A stretch of DNA of 64,000 nucleotides from Bacillota bacterium (GCA_017889585.1 JAGFZX010000008.1:62001-126000), one strand, 5' to 3'; shown: positions 15,415-26,205, numbered from the stretch's first letter. The notes: generated by a model from the letters alone, not told the origin. Translations and numbers: made by a program.

Positions 15415-16764
15415 TTAATCATTCGCATGTTCTAATCTTAATTTACGTAATTCCTTCATTAAGAAGATCCCTGTAATTAACGCTGCCCCTAAATCAGCAA
15501 GGGGTGTCGCGATCCACGCACCCATAAGGCCGAATAAATTTGGCATAATGATGATTAAGGGAATAAGCAGTATCACCTGCCTAGACATACCCAAAAAAAC
15601 AGCATGTTTGGCTTTACCTACAGCCTGAAAATACTGTGTGCTGATTAATTGAAAACCGAGTATGGGTAACATTCCAAGTACAATTTTCATACCTTCTGCC
15701 CCCATAGTAATCAGATCGGGATTTTGATTAAACAAATTTATAATTCTAGAATCAAATAGTTGAATAACAGCAAATCCAGTTATCGATAGACAAGTGGCCG
15801 CTATAATACCCATTTTTAAAACTTCAATCACACGATCATATTTCTTGGCTCCATAATTAAAACCAATTATCGGCTGCATTCCCTGACTGATACCAAGCAG
15901 CGGCATCAATAACAGCATTGACACACGCTGGATGATGCCCATGGTCGCGATTGCCATTTCGCCTCCGTATTTTAATAAACTGAAGTTAAACAGCACTGCA
16001 ACAATACTGGCCGCAAATTGCATTAGAAAAGGTGATAAACCGTTTTTGATGATTTGCCCGATAATTTGCTGATCAGGAATCATATTAGCAATACGTAGAT
16101 TTAAAAAACTTTTTTTACCTGTGAAGTGTAATGTTACCCATATGGCAGATACTGCTTGTGCAAAGACCGTAGCCCAAGCAGAACCGCTGATACCCATTTT
16201 GAAAACAAAAATAAATAAGGGATTAAGCACTACATTAATTCCAGCTGAAATAAACATAGTCATCATCGCTGTCTTGGGGTCACCCTGGGCCCGGATGATT
16301 GTATTCATCCCAAAACCGATATGCATAAATACACTACCTAGCAAAATAATACGGGTAAAATCTCTAGCATATGGCAGTACATTTACCTCCGCGCCCAAGC
16401 TGATCAATATCGGATCTAAAAATACCAGCATTAACATACTAAGAGCTGTCATAACGATAGTTGCCAACATATAAGCATTGCCCAATATTTTCTCCGCATC
16501 GTGAATCCGTTTTTGCCCCAAACGGATAGATACCAGCGAACTGGCACCTACACCGATAAGTACCCCGAAGGCCATTAATAGGATCATAATCGGAAAGGCA
16601 ATCGATACTGCAGCCAGTCCTATCTCTCCAACACCGTTTCCTACAAAAATACTGTCAACAACATTATATAATGCACTAACAACCATACCCACAATAGCCG
16701 GTACTGAAAATTTCCACAGTAGCTTACCAATCTTTTCTTCACCAAGTAATTTAGAATTATCCAT
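15415..16764 (-). CDS. MATE-family multidrug/cation efflux transporter (copy 1)
   Basis: 449 residues, about twelve hydrophobic segments, with the MATE pattern LLWKFSVPAIVGMVVSALYNVVDSIFVG at the N-terminus and QGMQPIIGFNYGAKKY at the start of the second half. It exchanges Na+ or H+ for cationic drugs or metabolites across the inner membrane. It is closely similar by eye, almost position for position, to the MATE protein at 59115, so the two are paralogues within one 45-kb stretch. SD TTGGAGG precedes ATG. Confidence 0.92.
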   Translation of the reverse strand: MDNSKLLGEEKIGKLLWKFSVPAIVGMVVSALYNVVDSIFVGNGVGEIGLAAVSIAFPIMILLMAFGVLIGVGASSLVSIRLGQKRIHDAEKILGNAYMLATIVMTALSMLMLVFLDPILISLGAEVNVLPYARDFTRIILLGSVFMHIGFGMNTIIRAQGDPKTAMMTMFISAGINVVLNPLFIFVFKMGISGSAWATVFAQAVSAIWVTLHFTGKKSFLNLRIANMIPDQQIIGQIIKNGLSPFLMQFAASIVAVLFNFSLLKYGGEMAIATMGIIQRVSMLLLMPLLGISQGMQPIIGFNYGAKKYDRVIEVLKMGIIAATCLSITGFAVIQLFDSRIINLFNQNPDLITMGAEGMKIVLGMLPILGFQLISTQYFQAVGKAKHAVFLGMSRQVILLIPLIIIMPNLFGLMGAWIATPLADLGAALITGIFLMKELRKLRLEHAND

Positions 16765-17314
16765 AAATCCTCCAACTAATAATTTTTATCAATAATATCG
16801 CCGTTTAAACAATAGATCGCTAAAGTTCTTTGAAACATGAGGGGATAGATTTTATTTGGGGGCAGAGGAAATAAACGTTTAATAAAAATCCTAGTATTTC
16901 AACATCTACGACCTAATTATATCATCATCCTGCTTGCATTGTAGAAAATATAAAACGGCATATCCGTTACTTTCTTATCTATTGGCTAAAGGGCGATGGA
17001 GATTAGGTAAAGACAAACTATTGTAGACTTTTGAATATGCCCTCTCAAATTACTACGTGAGGCCATATCAATCAGTATACATAAAAAGAAGGAGTATCCA
17101 TCAATTGCGAGAATATATCGTATAATTTGATATATTTTGAGGTTTTCTATTTTCCTAGGGGCTAAGGTCGAAGTTTTCAACAAAAATGAAATATGTACTA
17201 CTACATACATCAACAAAGAATTGGACATGACCAGACTGCAAGAAGGGGCTAACTTCATTGCCCAACATAATAAGTCAATTAACTGTCGTATTAAAGGAAG
17301 AAAGGAAGGAAAAT
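16765..17314. other. 550-bp intergenic region with no recognised gene
   Basis: Divergent spacer between the MATE pump (minus) and the MCP (plus). It is A/T-rich with several TATAAT-like hexamers on both strands. I find no frame with a convincing ribosome site, no terminator and no riboswitch I can name. It must contain both promoters. Confidence 0.4.
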
Positions 17315-19624
17315 ATGTTTAAATCCATCCGTAATCAATTTATTTCCATGAACTGCGTCTTAGTCATTTTTGCCATTGTAGTATCAATGTCTGTCAGTTA
17401 TTACTTGATTTCTTCGGGTTATGAAAGAAATATTAAACAGACAAATACAGTTATGGCGGAAAGTTTAGCAGCTAACATTGGTCAATTCATGCAGAATGCC
17501 TACAATCTTAACGCCCAGCTGGCTGTAAATGCCGATATGCTTGGTAATGATGGGGAAAAACAAAAAAGGATACTGGAGGACACCACAAAGCGTTATCCGT
17601 TTTTTCAACTACTCGCAAGTCACAAGCTAAGTGGCGATCAGACTGCGCGGTCCAGCGGTTTACTCGCCAATCGCGCCGATCGATGGTGGTTTAAAAAGTT
17701 TATGGCTGAAAAGAAATCCTACATAACTAAATCCTATTATTCTATTGCCGGAAATATGGCAGTCACCACTGCAGTCAACGGCATGTATAGAGACGATAAA
17801 CTAGTCGGCGTGATGATGGCCGATATAGAAACGTCCACCCTTCAACAAATGGTGGAAAAGTATAATTTTGGGGCAGAAAGCTATGCTTACCTTTTGGATG
17901 GAGACGGAGTCGTTGTGGCTCACCCGGATAAAGGTCAGGTTGCTGAATTGTACAATTATAAATCACAAAAGAAAATTATATTGAAAAGGGATACTCAGGG
18001 CAATATTATTAGAGATGAAAAGGGTAATGAGCAGACAGAAGAAGTTGATTTTGTAGTTCCTGCTACATTAAAAAATATTATTGATAAAGCTTTTAAAGGC
18101 GAAATGGGAGTTGGCGAATATGTTGACGGTAACGGCGACGAATATATTTGTGCCTATCGTAGTGTCCCAATGCCTGGTGGCTCAGACTCCTGGAACTTGA
18201 TTATGGTCCAGAAAAAAAGCGCTGCATTAGCTTTTATTAATAATGTTGCAACAAAAAATATTTTCATCAGTATCTTTGTAATTGCGATTTCTGCGCTGTT
18301 TTCTTACTGGTTCTCTAACAGGGTTACGGGACCTCTTATCGAAATTGTCGGTGCCACGGAACGCATTAAGAACGGTGACCTCACCGTGAGAGTTGATGTT
18401 AACTCCGATAATGAAATTGGCATTCTGGCCCGAAACTTTAACAAAATGGTGGATGACCTTCAGTATATGATTAAGGATATTTTTAATGCAACGGTGGAAT
18501 TGCAAGGTAGCGCAGGTAATTTGGTGGATATTGCATCCAATGTAGCGGCAAATAGTCAAGAGATGAGTGCCACCGTTGGTATGGTAAGTGTCAATGTGGA
18601 GCAGATCTCTGCGAGTACCGAAGAAACCGCCAGTTCGACAGAACATGTTAGCTACAATGTCCAAGCAGTTGCCAAACTGGCTAACGAAATGTCTCTAGCC
18701 TCAAAGGAAGCTGTGCAGGCATCAGAAGGTGTAGCTAAAGAAGTTAAACAGGTTAGTGGCGTGATTGAGGAGGTTTACCACAGTGTCAACAGTGTAGCAC
18801 TTGTTGCTCAAGAAGTGGCGGCTTCTTGTAACCGTTCCATTGACATTACTATGGAAGCCAAAAGCCGGTCTCTTGAAACAAATGACATTATCCAAAAGTT
18901 AAGTATTTCATCGAAACAAATCAACAAAATTGTGGCTATTATCGGTCGCATAGCTGAACAGACTAATATGTTGGCATTAAACGCAACCATAGAAGCGGCT
19001 GGTGCCGGAGAAGCTGGCAAAGGATTTGCCGTAGTTGCAGCAGAAGTAAAGGAATTATCGAAAAGAACGGCAGAAGAAGCTAGTCTTATTGCAAAGCAAA
19101 TTGAAGAAATGCAAAACGACATGGGGGCGGCTGTAGAAGTTGTAAAAAAGATTACTGATGTGATCGCCGAGACTATGGATATCACCCGGACTATTGCTTC
19201 GGCTGTCAGCGAGCAGTCGAAAAGGGTGGGGGATATCTCCAGTACCATGTCAGTGGGAGCAAATCAGGTAACGTCCATAAGCAAGGCAATCGTTGAGATT
19301 GCCGGTAAGACTGAGCAGGTTTCAAAGAGTGCGATGGAAGCGGCAAACGGGGTTGAAGCCATGTTCCATACCACTATCGACATTTCACGCAAGGCGGTGG
19401 ATGTTGCGCACAGTACAGATGAAATGACTTCATCGATGAACAACATTTTTCAGGCTACCCAGGAGATTGCAAGGGGGAGCCAAGATATCTCCCAGAGCGT
19501 ACAGGAAGTTGAAAAAGCAATTACTGATACAGCAATAAAAGCTTCAAAAACCAGTGAATGTGCCTGCGACTTGGGAGAAATAACCGATCACCTGGAAGTA
19601 CTGGTGAGGAAATTCAAAGTATAG
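17315..19624 (+). CDS. Methyl-accepting chemotaxis protein with Cache sensor
   Basis: About 769 residues. An N-terminal membrane helix ([17 protein letters not shown]) is followed by a periplasmic dCache-type sensor ([47 protein letters not shown]), a second helix near residue 310, HAMP ([20 protein letters not shown]) and a long MCP signalling coil with the hairpin tip [31 protein letters not shown] precedes ATG 17315, so this start is preferred to an upstream in-frame codon. It is the first gene of a four-gene operon with CheA, receiver-STAS and receiver-GGDEF proteins. Cache domains usually bind small acids or amino acids; the ligand is unknown. Confidence 0.93.
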   Translation: MFKSIRNQFISMNCVLVIFAIVVSMSVSYYLISSGYERNIKQTNTVMAESLAANIGQFMQNAYNLNAQLAVNADMLGNDGEKQKRILEDTTKRYPFFQLLASHKLSGDQTARSSGLLANRADRWWFKKFMAEKKSYITKSYYSIAGNMAVTTAVNGMYRDDKLVGVMMADIETSTLQQMVEKYNFGAESYAYLLDGDGVVVAHPDKGQVAELYNYKSQKKIILKRDTQGNIIRDEKGNEQTEEVDFVVPATLKNIIDKAFKGEMGVGEYVDGNGDEYICAYRSVPMPGGSDSWNLIMVQKKSAALAFINNVATKNIFISIFVIAISALFSYWFSNRVTGPLIEIVGATERIKNGDLTVRVDVNSDNEIGILARNFNKMVDDLQYMIKDIFNATVELQGSAGNLVDIASNVAANSQEMSATVGMVSVNVEQISASTEETASSTEHVSYNVQAVAKLANEMSLASKEAVQASEGVAKEVKQVSGVIEEVYHSVNSVALVAQEVAASCNRSIDITMEAKSRSLETNDIIQKLSISSKQINKIVAIIGRIAEQTNMLALNATIEAAGAGEAGKGFAVVAAEVKELSKRTAEEASLIAKQIEEMQNDMGAAVEVVKKITDVIAETMDITRTIASAVSEQSKRVGDISSTMSVGANQVTSISKAIVEIAGKTEQVSKSAMEAANGVEAMFHTTIDISRKAVDVAHSTDEMTSSMNNIFQATQEIARGSQDISQSVQEVEKAITDTAIKASKTSECACDLGEITDHLEVLVRKFKV

Positions 19625-19658
19625 GGAAGAGAAATTTGAGTGGTGGTAGGTGATTGGC

Positions 19659-22385
19659 TTGGAGCAGGATATAGAACTCCTCAATGAATTTGTCATTGAA
19701 GCAAAGGCGCATATTGCAGAAGTGGAAGCAGGTCTCTTGCGCATGGAAGAGGGCGAAGATGATGACGACACTATCAATGAAATTTTCCGCGCTGCTCACA
19801 GCATAAAAGGCACTGCCAGTTTTTTTGAACTATATAGGATTGTAGAATTATCCCATATAATTGAAAACCTATTTGGCGAGCTTCGTGAGCAGAGGCTGGA
19901 AGTCAGCACGGAAATGATCGATGCACTACTATCAGCTACCGATGTATTGAAAGAGCTTGTTAACAATCCAATTGATAGTGAAAAATACGATATTTCAGGC
20001 CATGTGAGCGCCATCAAACACTTCTTAGATGCATCCCAGCATCAGACGAATCAGCTGGCTAATCCCTGCGGAGCGCTTTCGGCCTGGGATTTGTGGGATC
20101 AGATTACTGCGTCAGATGAGCAGGCTGAAAAAACGTCGATTCCAGCTCCACTTGAATCGCCCGATGAACAAGTGATTCAAGTTGTTGCTAGGGAGACAAC
20201 AGCGCCATTGCCTGTAGTGCAGCAGAAAGAAAGTAGCCTCAAGGGTGGCAAGCTTAGCGAAGTTATGGTGGAAGATAGTGTTAGGGTCAATGTCAGCTTG
20301 TTAAACGACTTGCTCAATCTAGCCGGAGAAATGGTCCTATGGCGCAATCAATTGCTACGAATCGCCAAAGATGCAGGCAAAGAGGTAGCTCAGTTGGAAA
20401 TAGTATCCCAAGGTATCAATGATCTGACTACCAATTTGCAAAAAAAGGTCATGAAAACCAGGATGCAGCCGATTGCTAACATTTTCAAAAAGTTTCCCCG
20501 TATTGTTAGGGATATGTCACGTAAAGTGGGCAAGGAAGTCGATTTGGTCATGCAAGGGATGAATTTTGAGTTAGATCGTTCGCTGATTGAGGCGCTGGTT
20601 GATCCTATCACCCATTTAGTGCGCAATGCACTTGATCATGGCATTGAATTGCCCAAAATTCGGGAAATGAAAAATAAACCGTTGGTTGGTTCCCTGGTTC
20701 TTCGTGCTTACCCGGAGGGTGGGCGCATGGTTGTTGATGTTTGTGATGACGGTGGCGGTATTGATCTAGAAAAAGTTAAAGTCAAAGCGGTGGAAAAAGG
20801 ACTTATCAGCAAAAAAGAAATTGCCACCATGAGGGAAGGCGATATTCTCAGCTTCATTATGGCCCCAGGTTTTTCGACGGCAGAGAGAGTTACCGACATT
20901 TCTGGTCGTGGTGTCGGTATGGATATAGTAAAGACAAATATTGAAAAATTGGGCGGCAAGATTGAAATCCTTTCTGACGTAGGGGTAGGAACAAAGTTTC
21001 GATTGATATTGCCGTTGACCCTGGCAATCATTTCCGCATTAATTGTGGAGGCGAATGGCCAATCATTTGCCATACCACAGGACGATTTGCGGGAATTGGT
21101 ACTGATTTGGTCAGGGGAAACTAGTGGAAACCGGATAGAGTTTGTACATAACCATCCGGTATTGCGTCTTCGCGAGGCATTGATACCTGTCATAAGACTT
21201 AGTGACGTAATGGATGAGGAAACTACCACGAAGGAAAAGGATAATTTTGAATATTTTACCGATAACGACCAGGTTATCCGCATTTTAATCGTAAAATCCG
21301 GTACTTCTTCCTATGGATTAATAGTCGATTCTGTTTATGATACAGAAGAAATTTTAGTGAAGCCTCTTTCGGCAGTCATCAGTAGTTGTAACCTTTATTC
21401 GGGCATGACTGTTTTGGGGGACGGTAGTATAGCGATGATCCTTAACACGGACAGCCTTCGGCTTTATACTGGCATTTCCCTTGTAGAAGATAACAAACTA
21501 TTAATGAATGAGCGAGTGTCAAAGCAGATTGATGAAGATGAGCAGTATTTATTGCTGTTCAAATGCTCTGGTGCTGAAATCATCGGCTTGGATCTGGGGA
21601 TGGTGTCTCGGGTTGAAGAGGTGGATGTATCCCGGTTGCAAAAGATTGGCTCAAAATATTATTTTTCTTTCCAGGGACAGACAATCAGAGTGATCAGGCC
21701 AGAATACTATTTGCCTATTTCAAAAAAGAAGAATAAGCCATCTAAGGTCTATATCATATTGCCTAAGCTAGTAAGCCATGTTATTGGGATCGTTGCCGAA
21801 GAAATACATGATACCATACAGACAACGATATCACTGGATAAAGATGGAGTTTGTGGTATTGGCATCTTGGGGTCGACATTGATCGACGATACAGTGGTCA
21901 CGCTACTCAATATGCATGAACTATTTGCTAAAGCTGCGCCCGAATATTATAATCATTCTTTGGCCTCCTTAAGAACCCAAAGGGAATATTATGCCAGTGG
22001 AGTCAGAGAAGATAGAAGGATCACAATTCTTCTTGTGGAAGATACGCCATTTTTTTTGAAAGTTGTTAAGAGTTATCTGGAAAGCGAAGGGTATGAAGTT
22101 ATTACCGCCGAGAATGGACGTGAAGCTTTTCAAAAATTGGGCCAAATTACGGTAGACGTGGTAGTCAGTGATATTGAAATGCCGCTTATGACTGGTATCG
22201 AATTGGTGAGGGCTATTCGGGCTAGTGAAACGTTGCGGCATCTGCCAGTGATCGCTCTTACTTCCTTAACGGGGGATGTGAACAAGGAAAAAGGGCTACG
22301 GGCCGGTTTTGATGTATATGAATATAAGCTTGATCGGGCAAGGCTGCTGGATAGTCTACGTGATGTCTTAAAAAAACCAGTTTAA
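19659..22385 (+). CDS. cheA: Hybrid CheA histidine kinase with two CheW-like domains and a receiver
   Basis: About 908 residues. Hpt domain near residues 1-105 with AAHSIKGTASF (phospho-His at about 47), a linker, then dimerisation/HATPase (LVRNALDHGIE, DDGGGID, DISGRGVGMDIVKTNIEKLGG, GTKFRLILPLTLAI). Two CheW-like modules follow, and a C-terminal receiver (LLVEDTPFFLKVV, SDIEMP, ALTS). Built-in CheW domains remove the need for a separate CheW. TTG 19659 has TAGGTGAT 6 nt upstream and is preferred over GTG 19650. It lies 34 nt after the MCP. The fused receiver may be a phosphate sink or a regulatory switch. Confidence 0.92.
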   Translation: MEQDIELLNEFVIEAKAHIAEVEAGLLRMEEGEDDDDTINEIFRAAHSIKGTASFFELYRIVELSHIIENLFGELREQRLEVSTEMIDALLSATDVLKELVNNPIDSEKYDISGHVSAIKHFLDASQHQTNQLANPCGALSAWDLWDQITASDEQAEKTSIPAPLESPDEQVIQVVARETTAPLPVVQQKESSLKGGKLSEVMVEDSVRVNVSLLNDLLNLAGEMVLWRNQLLRIAKDAGKEVAQLEIVSQGINDLTTNLQKKVMKTRMQPIANIFKKFPRIVRDMSRKVGKEVDLVMQGMNFELDRSLIEALVDPITHLVRNALDHGIELPKIREMKNKPLVGSLVLRAYPEGGRMVVDVCDDGGGIDLEKVKVKAVEKGLISKKEIATMREGDILSFIMAPGFSTAERVTDISGRGVGMDIVKTNIEKLGGKIEILSDVGVGTKFRLILPLTLAIISALIVEANGQSFAIPQDDLRELVLIWSGETSGNRIEFVHNHPVLRLREALIPVIRLSDVMDEETTTKEKDNFEYFTDNDQVIRILIVKSGTSSYGLIVDSVYDTEEILVKPLSAVISSCNLYSGMTVLGDGSIAMILNTDSLRLYTGISLVEDNKLLMNERVSKQIDEDEQYLLLFKCSGAEIIGLDLGMVSRVEEVDVSRLQKIGSKYYFSFQGQTIRVIRPEYYLPISKKKNKPSKVYIILPKLVSHVIGIVAEEIHDTIQTTISLDKDGVCGIGILGSTLIDDTVVTLLNMHELFAKAAPEYYNHSLASLRTQREYYASGVREDRRITILLVEDTPFFLKVVKSYLESEGYEVITAENGREAFQKLGQITVDVVVSDIEMPLMTGIELVRAIRASETLRHLPVIALTSLTGDVNKEKGLRAGFDVYEYKLDRARLLDSLRDVLKKPV

Positions 22386-22409
22386 ATGAAACCTGGAGGT
22401 GACTGTAAG

Positions 22410-23195
22410 ATGGCAAGAGTTCTTATTGCCGATGATTCCGCTGTGGCTCGGAAGATTTTAAGAGAGATCGTGATATCATTAGGGCACGTGGTTGTCGGTG
22501 AGGTGCCCAATGGTTCTCAGGCCTTCGTGGAGTACAGTAAACTGAAGCCGGATGTGGTGACTATGGATTTGACGATGCAAGGACTGGGCGGAGCAGAAGC
22601 GACGTCTAAAATCATTGCTACCTTTCCCGAGGCTAGGATCATAGTGATCAGCGCTATGGAAGAACGTCGGGTGGTTATTGACTCTTTGGAACGAGGGGCT
22701 AGACATTTTATCATTAAACCCATAAGTAAGGAAAAGGTTGCCGCAGTACTGAATAATGTCTTGCATCAGGAAGTTGATTTAAAGAAGCATATTGAGCGTG
22801 TGCGAAAAATGAAAGGGTCAGATGATCTATCGCCCATGACGGGGAGTGTTGCAGATAAATACTTATCACCTTATTTTATCCGTGCTCAGGGCGACAATTT
22901 AGTACATGTAGTTATTAATTCAAATATAACGTTGATCAGTTGCCAGTCTTTAGCTTTGGAATTGGAGGAACATCTAACAGGTAAGTCGCGGGTGTTGCTT
23001 GACTTCGGGACAATGTTAACGCTAGACAAGGCATTATTAGCCAAGCTGAACGAATTGGTAGAGACAATAATAAATAATTCAGGAATTGTAAAAGCGATAT
23101 CCAATAATAAGGAATTCGTTGAGTCTATCGCCAAAATACAAATAGGCAATAAGGCTAATTTAGTGGGCGATGTATTGCGTTATTTTGCAAATTGA
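22410..23195 (+). CDS. CheY-like receiver fused to a STAS-like domain
   Basis: About 261 residues. The receiver has the acidic pair (IADDSAV), phospho-Asp in TMDLTM, Ser and Lys (FIIKPISKEK). After a linker, the C-terminal about 110 residues (LVHVVINSNITLISCQSLALELEEHLTGKSRVLLDFGTM...) look like a STAS/anti-sigma-antagonist-type fold. GGAGGTGACT lies upstream of ATG 22410. It lies 24 nt after cheA. As the only stand-alone receiver besides the cyclase, it probably competes for CheA phosphate or relays it to a partner-binding output. The STAS assignment is by pattern only. Confidence 0.75.
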   Translation: MARVLIADDSAVARKILREIVISLGHVVVGEVPNGSQAFVEYSKLKPDVVTMDLTMQGLGGAEATSKIIATFPEARIIVISAMEERRVVIDSLERGARHFIIKPISKEKVAAVLNNVLHQEVDLKKHIERVRKMKGSDDLSPMTGSVADKYLSPYFIRAQGDNLVHVVINSNITLISCQSLALELEEHLTGKSRVLLDFGTMLTLDKALLAKLNELVETIINNSGIVKAISNNKEFVESIAKIQIGNKANLVGDVLRYFAN

Positions 23196-23208
23196 AGTAG
23201 GTGGTACT

Positions 23209-24159
23209 ATGTCGAGAATTTTAATTGTGGACGATAGTCCGGTGGAAATAAAAATAATTAAAAGACTCTTAGGTGACGAACATGAAATCCTTGAGGCAAC
23301 TAGTGGTCAAGGGGCAATTGAGTTGATTAATGAGACCATGCCAGACTTGATCCTTTTGGATATTATCATGCCTGGAATGGATGGTCTTTCTATCTGTAAG
23401 ATGCTTAAAAGCCAGAGTGCGACTCATGATATCCCTGTAATTTTCATTACCTCTGTTTCTGCTTCTCGGGATGTAGTCAAGGGATTTGAAGCGGGCGGGC
23501 AGGATTATATAATTAAACCCTTTCATTCCAGTGAACTGCGTGCCCGAATAAAGGTGCATTTAGAACTGAAAAAGTCTAAAGAAACTTTACTGGAATATGC
23601 AAAAGAACTGAAAGCGAAGAATCAGGAATTGAATGGGCTGCTGGCAAAGTTGGAGGCCACAGCCATGACGGATTTTCTGACAGGTCTGGTGAATCGAAGG
23701 CATATGACACAACAGATTAAAACGAAAGCAACTGGCTTACATATAAATCAGGATAAGATAACGTTTATCTTGGCTGATATTGATGACTTTAAGAGGGTAA
23801 ACGATAACTATGGCCATGATTGCGGTGATTTGGTTCTTAAAGACGTCGCCGATATGATGAAATCAGTCGTACGGGGAGAAGATGTAATAGCGCGCTGGGG
23901 TGGCGAAGAATTTTTGCTGATGCTACCTGGCATTGATCTAGAGGGTGGTAAGAGTATTGCTGAAAGAATACGGCAAGGTATCGAGACAGCAGATTTTCGT
24001 TATCAGGAAAAGATACTGTCCATAACAATGACATTAGGCGTAGCAGAGTTAGATCAGAATTTAGGGATTGATGCAAGTATAAAAAAAGCAGATGAAGCTT
24101 TATATAAAGGCAAACATAAGTCCAAGAATTGTGTCGTCAGTAATCCCTGTGCAGTGTAG
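23209..24159 (+). CDS. Receiver-GGDEF diguanylate cyclase
   Basis: About 316 residues. An N-terminal receiver (ILIVDDSPVE, LLDIIMPGMDG, ITSVSA, YIIKPF), a short coiled coil (ELKAKNQELNGLLAKLEA), then a GGDEF domain with the active-site sequence RWGGEEF and the inhibitory I-site RGED five residues upstream. It makes c-di-GMP from GTP and is likely switched on by receiver phosphorylation from the CheA encoded upstream, as in WspR- or PleD-like systems. The start ATG 23209 follows GTAGGTGG. It is the last gene of the operon. Confidence 0.93.
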   Translation: MSRILIVDDSPVEIKIIKRLLGDEHEILEATSGQGAIELINETMPDLILLDIIMPGMDGLSICKMLKSQSATHDIPVIFITSVSASRDVVKGFEAGGQDYIIKPFHSSELRARIKVHLELKKSKETLLEYAKELKAKNQELNGLLAKLEATAMTDFLTGLVNRRHMTQQIKTKATGLHINQDKITFILADIDDFKRVNDNYGHDCGDLVLKDVADMMKSVVRGEDVIARWGGEEFLLMLPGIDLEGGKSIAERIRQGIETADFRYQEKILSITMTLGVAELDQNLGIDASIKKADEALYKGKHKSKNCVVSNPCAV

Positions 24160-24337
24160 AATACCCTGTACAGGGATTATTGACCTTAAACGATAGTAAA
24201 TCGTATCCAAGGAATGAGTCAAAGTATAATTTGGAAAGCTTGACTCGTTGGAGCTATCGCCGCGAGTTGGCATCGTGAATATTACAGTTTGATAGTGCAT
24301 ATATTGTGACGATGACTGTATAAGGCGATGTAAGGAT

Positions 24338-25054
24338 GTGTTTAGATTGAGGGCGATAGCCATAAGACGGTCTAGTATATATTTCGCTGTTGCATCACTA
24401 CTTGTGATCAGTCTATTTATAAGCATTATAGGCTATGAATATTGGGATGAATTGAATTTAGCGGCTATTCCCAATCAAAGATCAGAAGCTCCTACAGGTA
24501 ATATAGCCATAGTTGTCAAAATTCCGGCCAGAATTCTGGAATTGCATGAAAATGGTAAAATATACAAAAGATATTCTATAGCTGTTGGTCGGAGTGAGAC
24601 GCCAACACCGATTGGCGACTGGCGAGTGATTTGGAAGGCACATCGGTCAGGCGATATCTTAGGCACCCGTTTTCTTGGTCTTGATGTGCCTTGGGGTGGG
24701 TACGGCATTCATGGCACGAACCGCCCGTGGAGTATCGGTCATTTTATTAGCCAGGGCTGTATTCGCCTCCGTAACAAAGACATTGAAGAACTTTTTGAAT
24801 GGATACCTGTTGGTACGCCAGTACGTATCGAGGGTGATGTGTTTCCTATTCAACGTGTGCTCAAGTTCGAGACTTTAGGTGCAGATGTGGTGCAGCTGCA
24901 AAGGAAACTAAGGACTTTAGGCTATCTAGAGGGCAGAGCCGACGGCTTTTTCAATAAGGATACAGAGGAGGCCTTGAAGCGGTTTCAACATGGTAAGGGG
25001 CTTAAGGCTAATGGCATCGCTGACCGAAAAACCCTCGACCTTTTGGGCCTTTGA
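24338..25054 (+). CDS. L,D-transpeptidase (YkuD) with peptidoglycan-binding domain
   Basis: 238 residues. One N-terminal membrane helix (SIYFAVASLLVISLFISIIG), then a YkuD domain with the catalytic His/Cys motifs GIHGTNRPWSIG and SQGCIRLRN, then a C-terminal PG_binding_1 repeat (GADVVQLQRKLRTLGYLEG...FQHGKGLKANGIAD). It forms 3-3 peptidoglycan cross-links or attaches proteins to the wall from the outer face of the inner membrane. The start is uncertain, since GTG 24338 has AAGGA very close and TTG 24347 is possible. It follows the cyclase by 178 nt and is probably separately transcribed. Confidence 0.9.
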   Translation: MFRLRAIAIRRSSIYFAVASLLVISLFISIIGYEYWDELNLAAIPNQRSEAPTGNIAIVVKIPARILELHENGKIYKRYSIAVGRSETPTPIGDWRVIWKAHRSGDILGTRFLGLDVPWGGYGIHGTNRPWSIGHFISQGCIRLRNKDIEELFEWIPVGTPVRIEGDVFPIQRVLKFETLGADVVQLQRKLRTLGYLEGRADGFFNKDTEEALKRFQHGKGLKANGIADRKTLDLLGL

Positions 25055-25145
25055 ATCATAAAGCAGGCACAGGTTGCTTAAAGGGCGATGTGATGGGCTT
25101 TGTTCTATGCGTTAACAGTCGAACATCCTTATTAATAACCCCATG

Positions 25146-25190
25146 ATGCCGGAGTTTTTGCTGACTAGCAGGGATTCTGGCATTTTTAGC
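25146..25190 (+). terminator. Intrinsic terminator-like hairpin
   Basis: ATGCCGGA pairs with TCTGGCAT, with an inner TTGCT/AGCAG stem, followed by TTTTTA. It is downstream of the L,D-transpeptidase and just ahead of the exporter operon. Confidence 0.6.
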
Positions 25191-25233
25191 ATATACAATA
25201 TTATAGATATGAGCATATAAGGAGGTTGCCTGC

Positions 25234-26205
25234 GTGTCTAAGAAACTATTGGCAGTCATCGTTATCATTGTGGTGCTTGGTGGTATTGCTGCCTATAAGA
25301 TGCAGAGTAGCAAGATTGAAGGTATAACGGCCACAGGGACAATTGAAATAACTAGAACAGATATAACGCCCAAGGTAAGTGGCTATATTGGGGAATTATT
25401 GATTAAGGAGGGAGATCATATTATCCGTGGTCAGGTTGTGGCGCGTATTTCGCGGCCAGATTTAGAGGCGCAAAAACTTAGAGATGAAGCAGCGCTAGTC
25501 AAGGCTCAGGTGCAATTAGTTGACCTCCAAAAGGGGGCTCGAGCTCAGGAACTAGGTGAAGCTGAAGCCACGATTGCTACTGGGCAGGCAGTGTATGATA
25601 ACGCTAAAAGAGATTATGAAAGGCAGCAGGCCTTATTTGAACAAGGAGCTGTTTCGTTGCAACAGCTCGATGCTGCCCGTTCAGCATATGAGGTAGCAGC
25701 GAGTACCTTAGCGGCGTATCAGGCAAGGGCTAGCTTAGTGGCAGCAGGGTATAGACCTGATGTTATTGCTGCTCAACAGGTAGAGGTAGAGCGATCACAG
25801 GCCATTGTTCAGTTGGCAAAAACGGCTCTTGATGATACGACAGTTGTCAGCCCCTTAGATGGCTTAGTACTAACCAAAAGTTTTGAACCGGGTGAATATG
25901 TAAATGCGGGGGCGGCCATTGCTACCATTGGTAACTGGCGTGATTGTTGGGTAAAAGTATATATTTCTTCTGCTCAATTGGGTTTGATTCAAGTGGGCCA
26001 AAACGTGGCTGTTATGGTGGATTCTTTCCCAAAACGCGAATTTAGTGGACAAATTAAGGAGATCAGCCAGCAAGCCGAATTTACACCTCGTCAAAGTATT
26101 ACTAAACAGGAGCGGGCCAATATGGTGTTTGCTGTTAAGGTGAAAATTGATAATGCAGAGGGTATATTAAAACCAGGTATGCCTGCTGATGTGGTGATAC
26201 GTTGA
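25234..26205 (+). CDS. HlyD-family membrane fusion protein of an ABC exporter
   Basis: 323 residues. N-terminal membrane anchor (LLAVIVIIVVLGGIAAY), lipoyl halves (ITPKVSGYIGELLIKEGDHIIRGQVVA and DDTTVVSPLDGLVL), a coiled-coil hairpin rich in Ala/Gln between them, and a beta-barrel near YISSAQLGLIQVGQNVAV. It connects the inner-membrane pump to an outer-membrane duct, which again fits a diderm cell. GTG 25234 has GGAGGT 8 nt upstream. It overlaps the ATPase gene (TGATG), so translation is coupled. Confidence 0.92.
   Translation: MSKKLLAVIVIIVVLGGIAAYKMQSSKIEGITATGTIEITRTDITPKVSGYIGELLIKEGDHIIRGQVVARISRPDLEAQKLRDEAALVKAQVQLVDLQKGARAQELGEAEATIATGQAVYDNAKRDYERQQALFEQGAVSLQQLDAARSAYEVAASTLAAYQARASLVAAGYRPDVIAAQQVEVERSQAIVQLAKTALDDTTVVSPLDGLVLTKSFEPGEYVNAGAAIATIGNWRDCWVKVYISSAQLGLIQVGQNVAVMVDSFPKREFSGQIKEISQQAEFTPRQSITKQERANMVFAVKVKIDNAEGILKPGMPADVVIR

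Noticed and set aside
16980-17110. c-di-GMP riboswitch before the MCP operon
   Set aside because: A GAGGCCATATC stretch looked suggestive, but the conserved GEMM elements and tetraloop receptor are missing.
20708-21283. 191-codon frame antisense to cheA
   Set aside because: It lies wholly opposite the kinase core of cheA, is Ser/Thr/Pro-rich and has no ribosome site.
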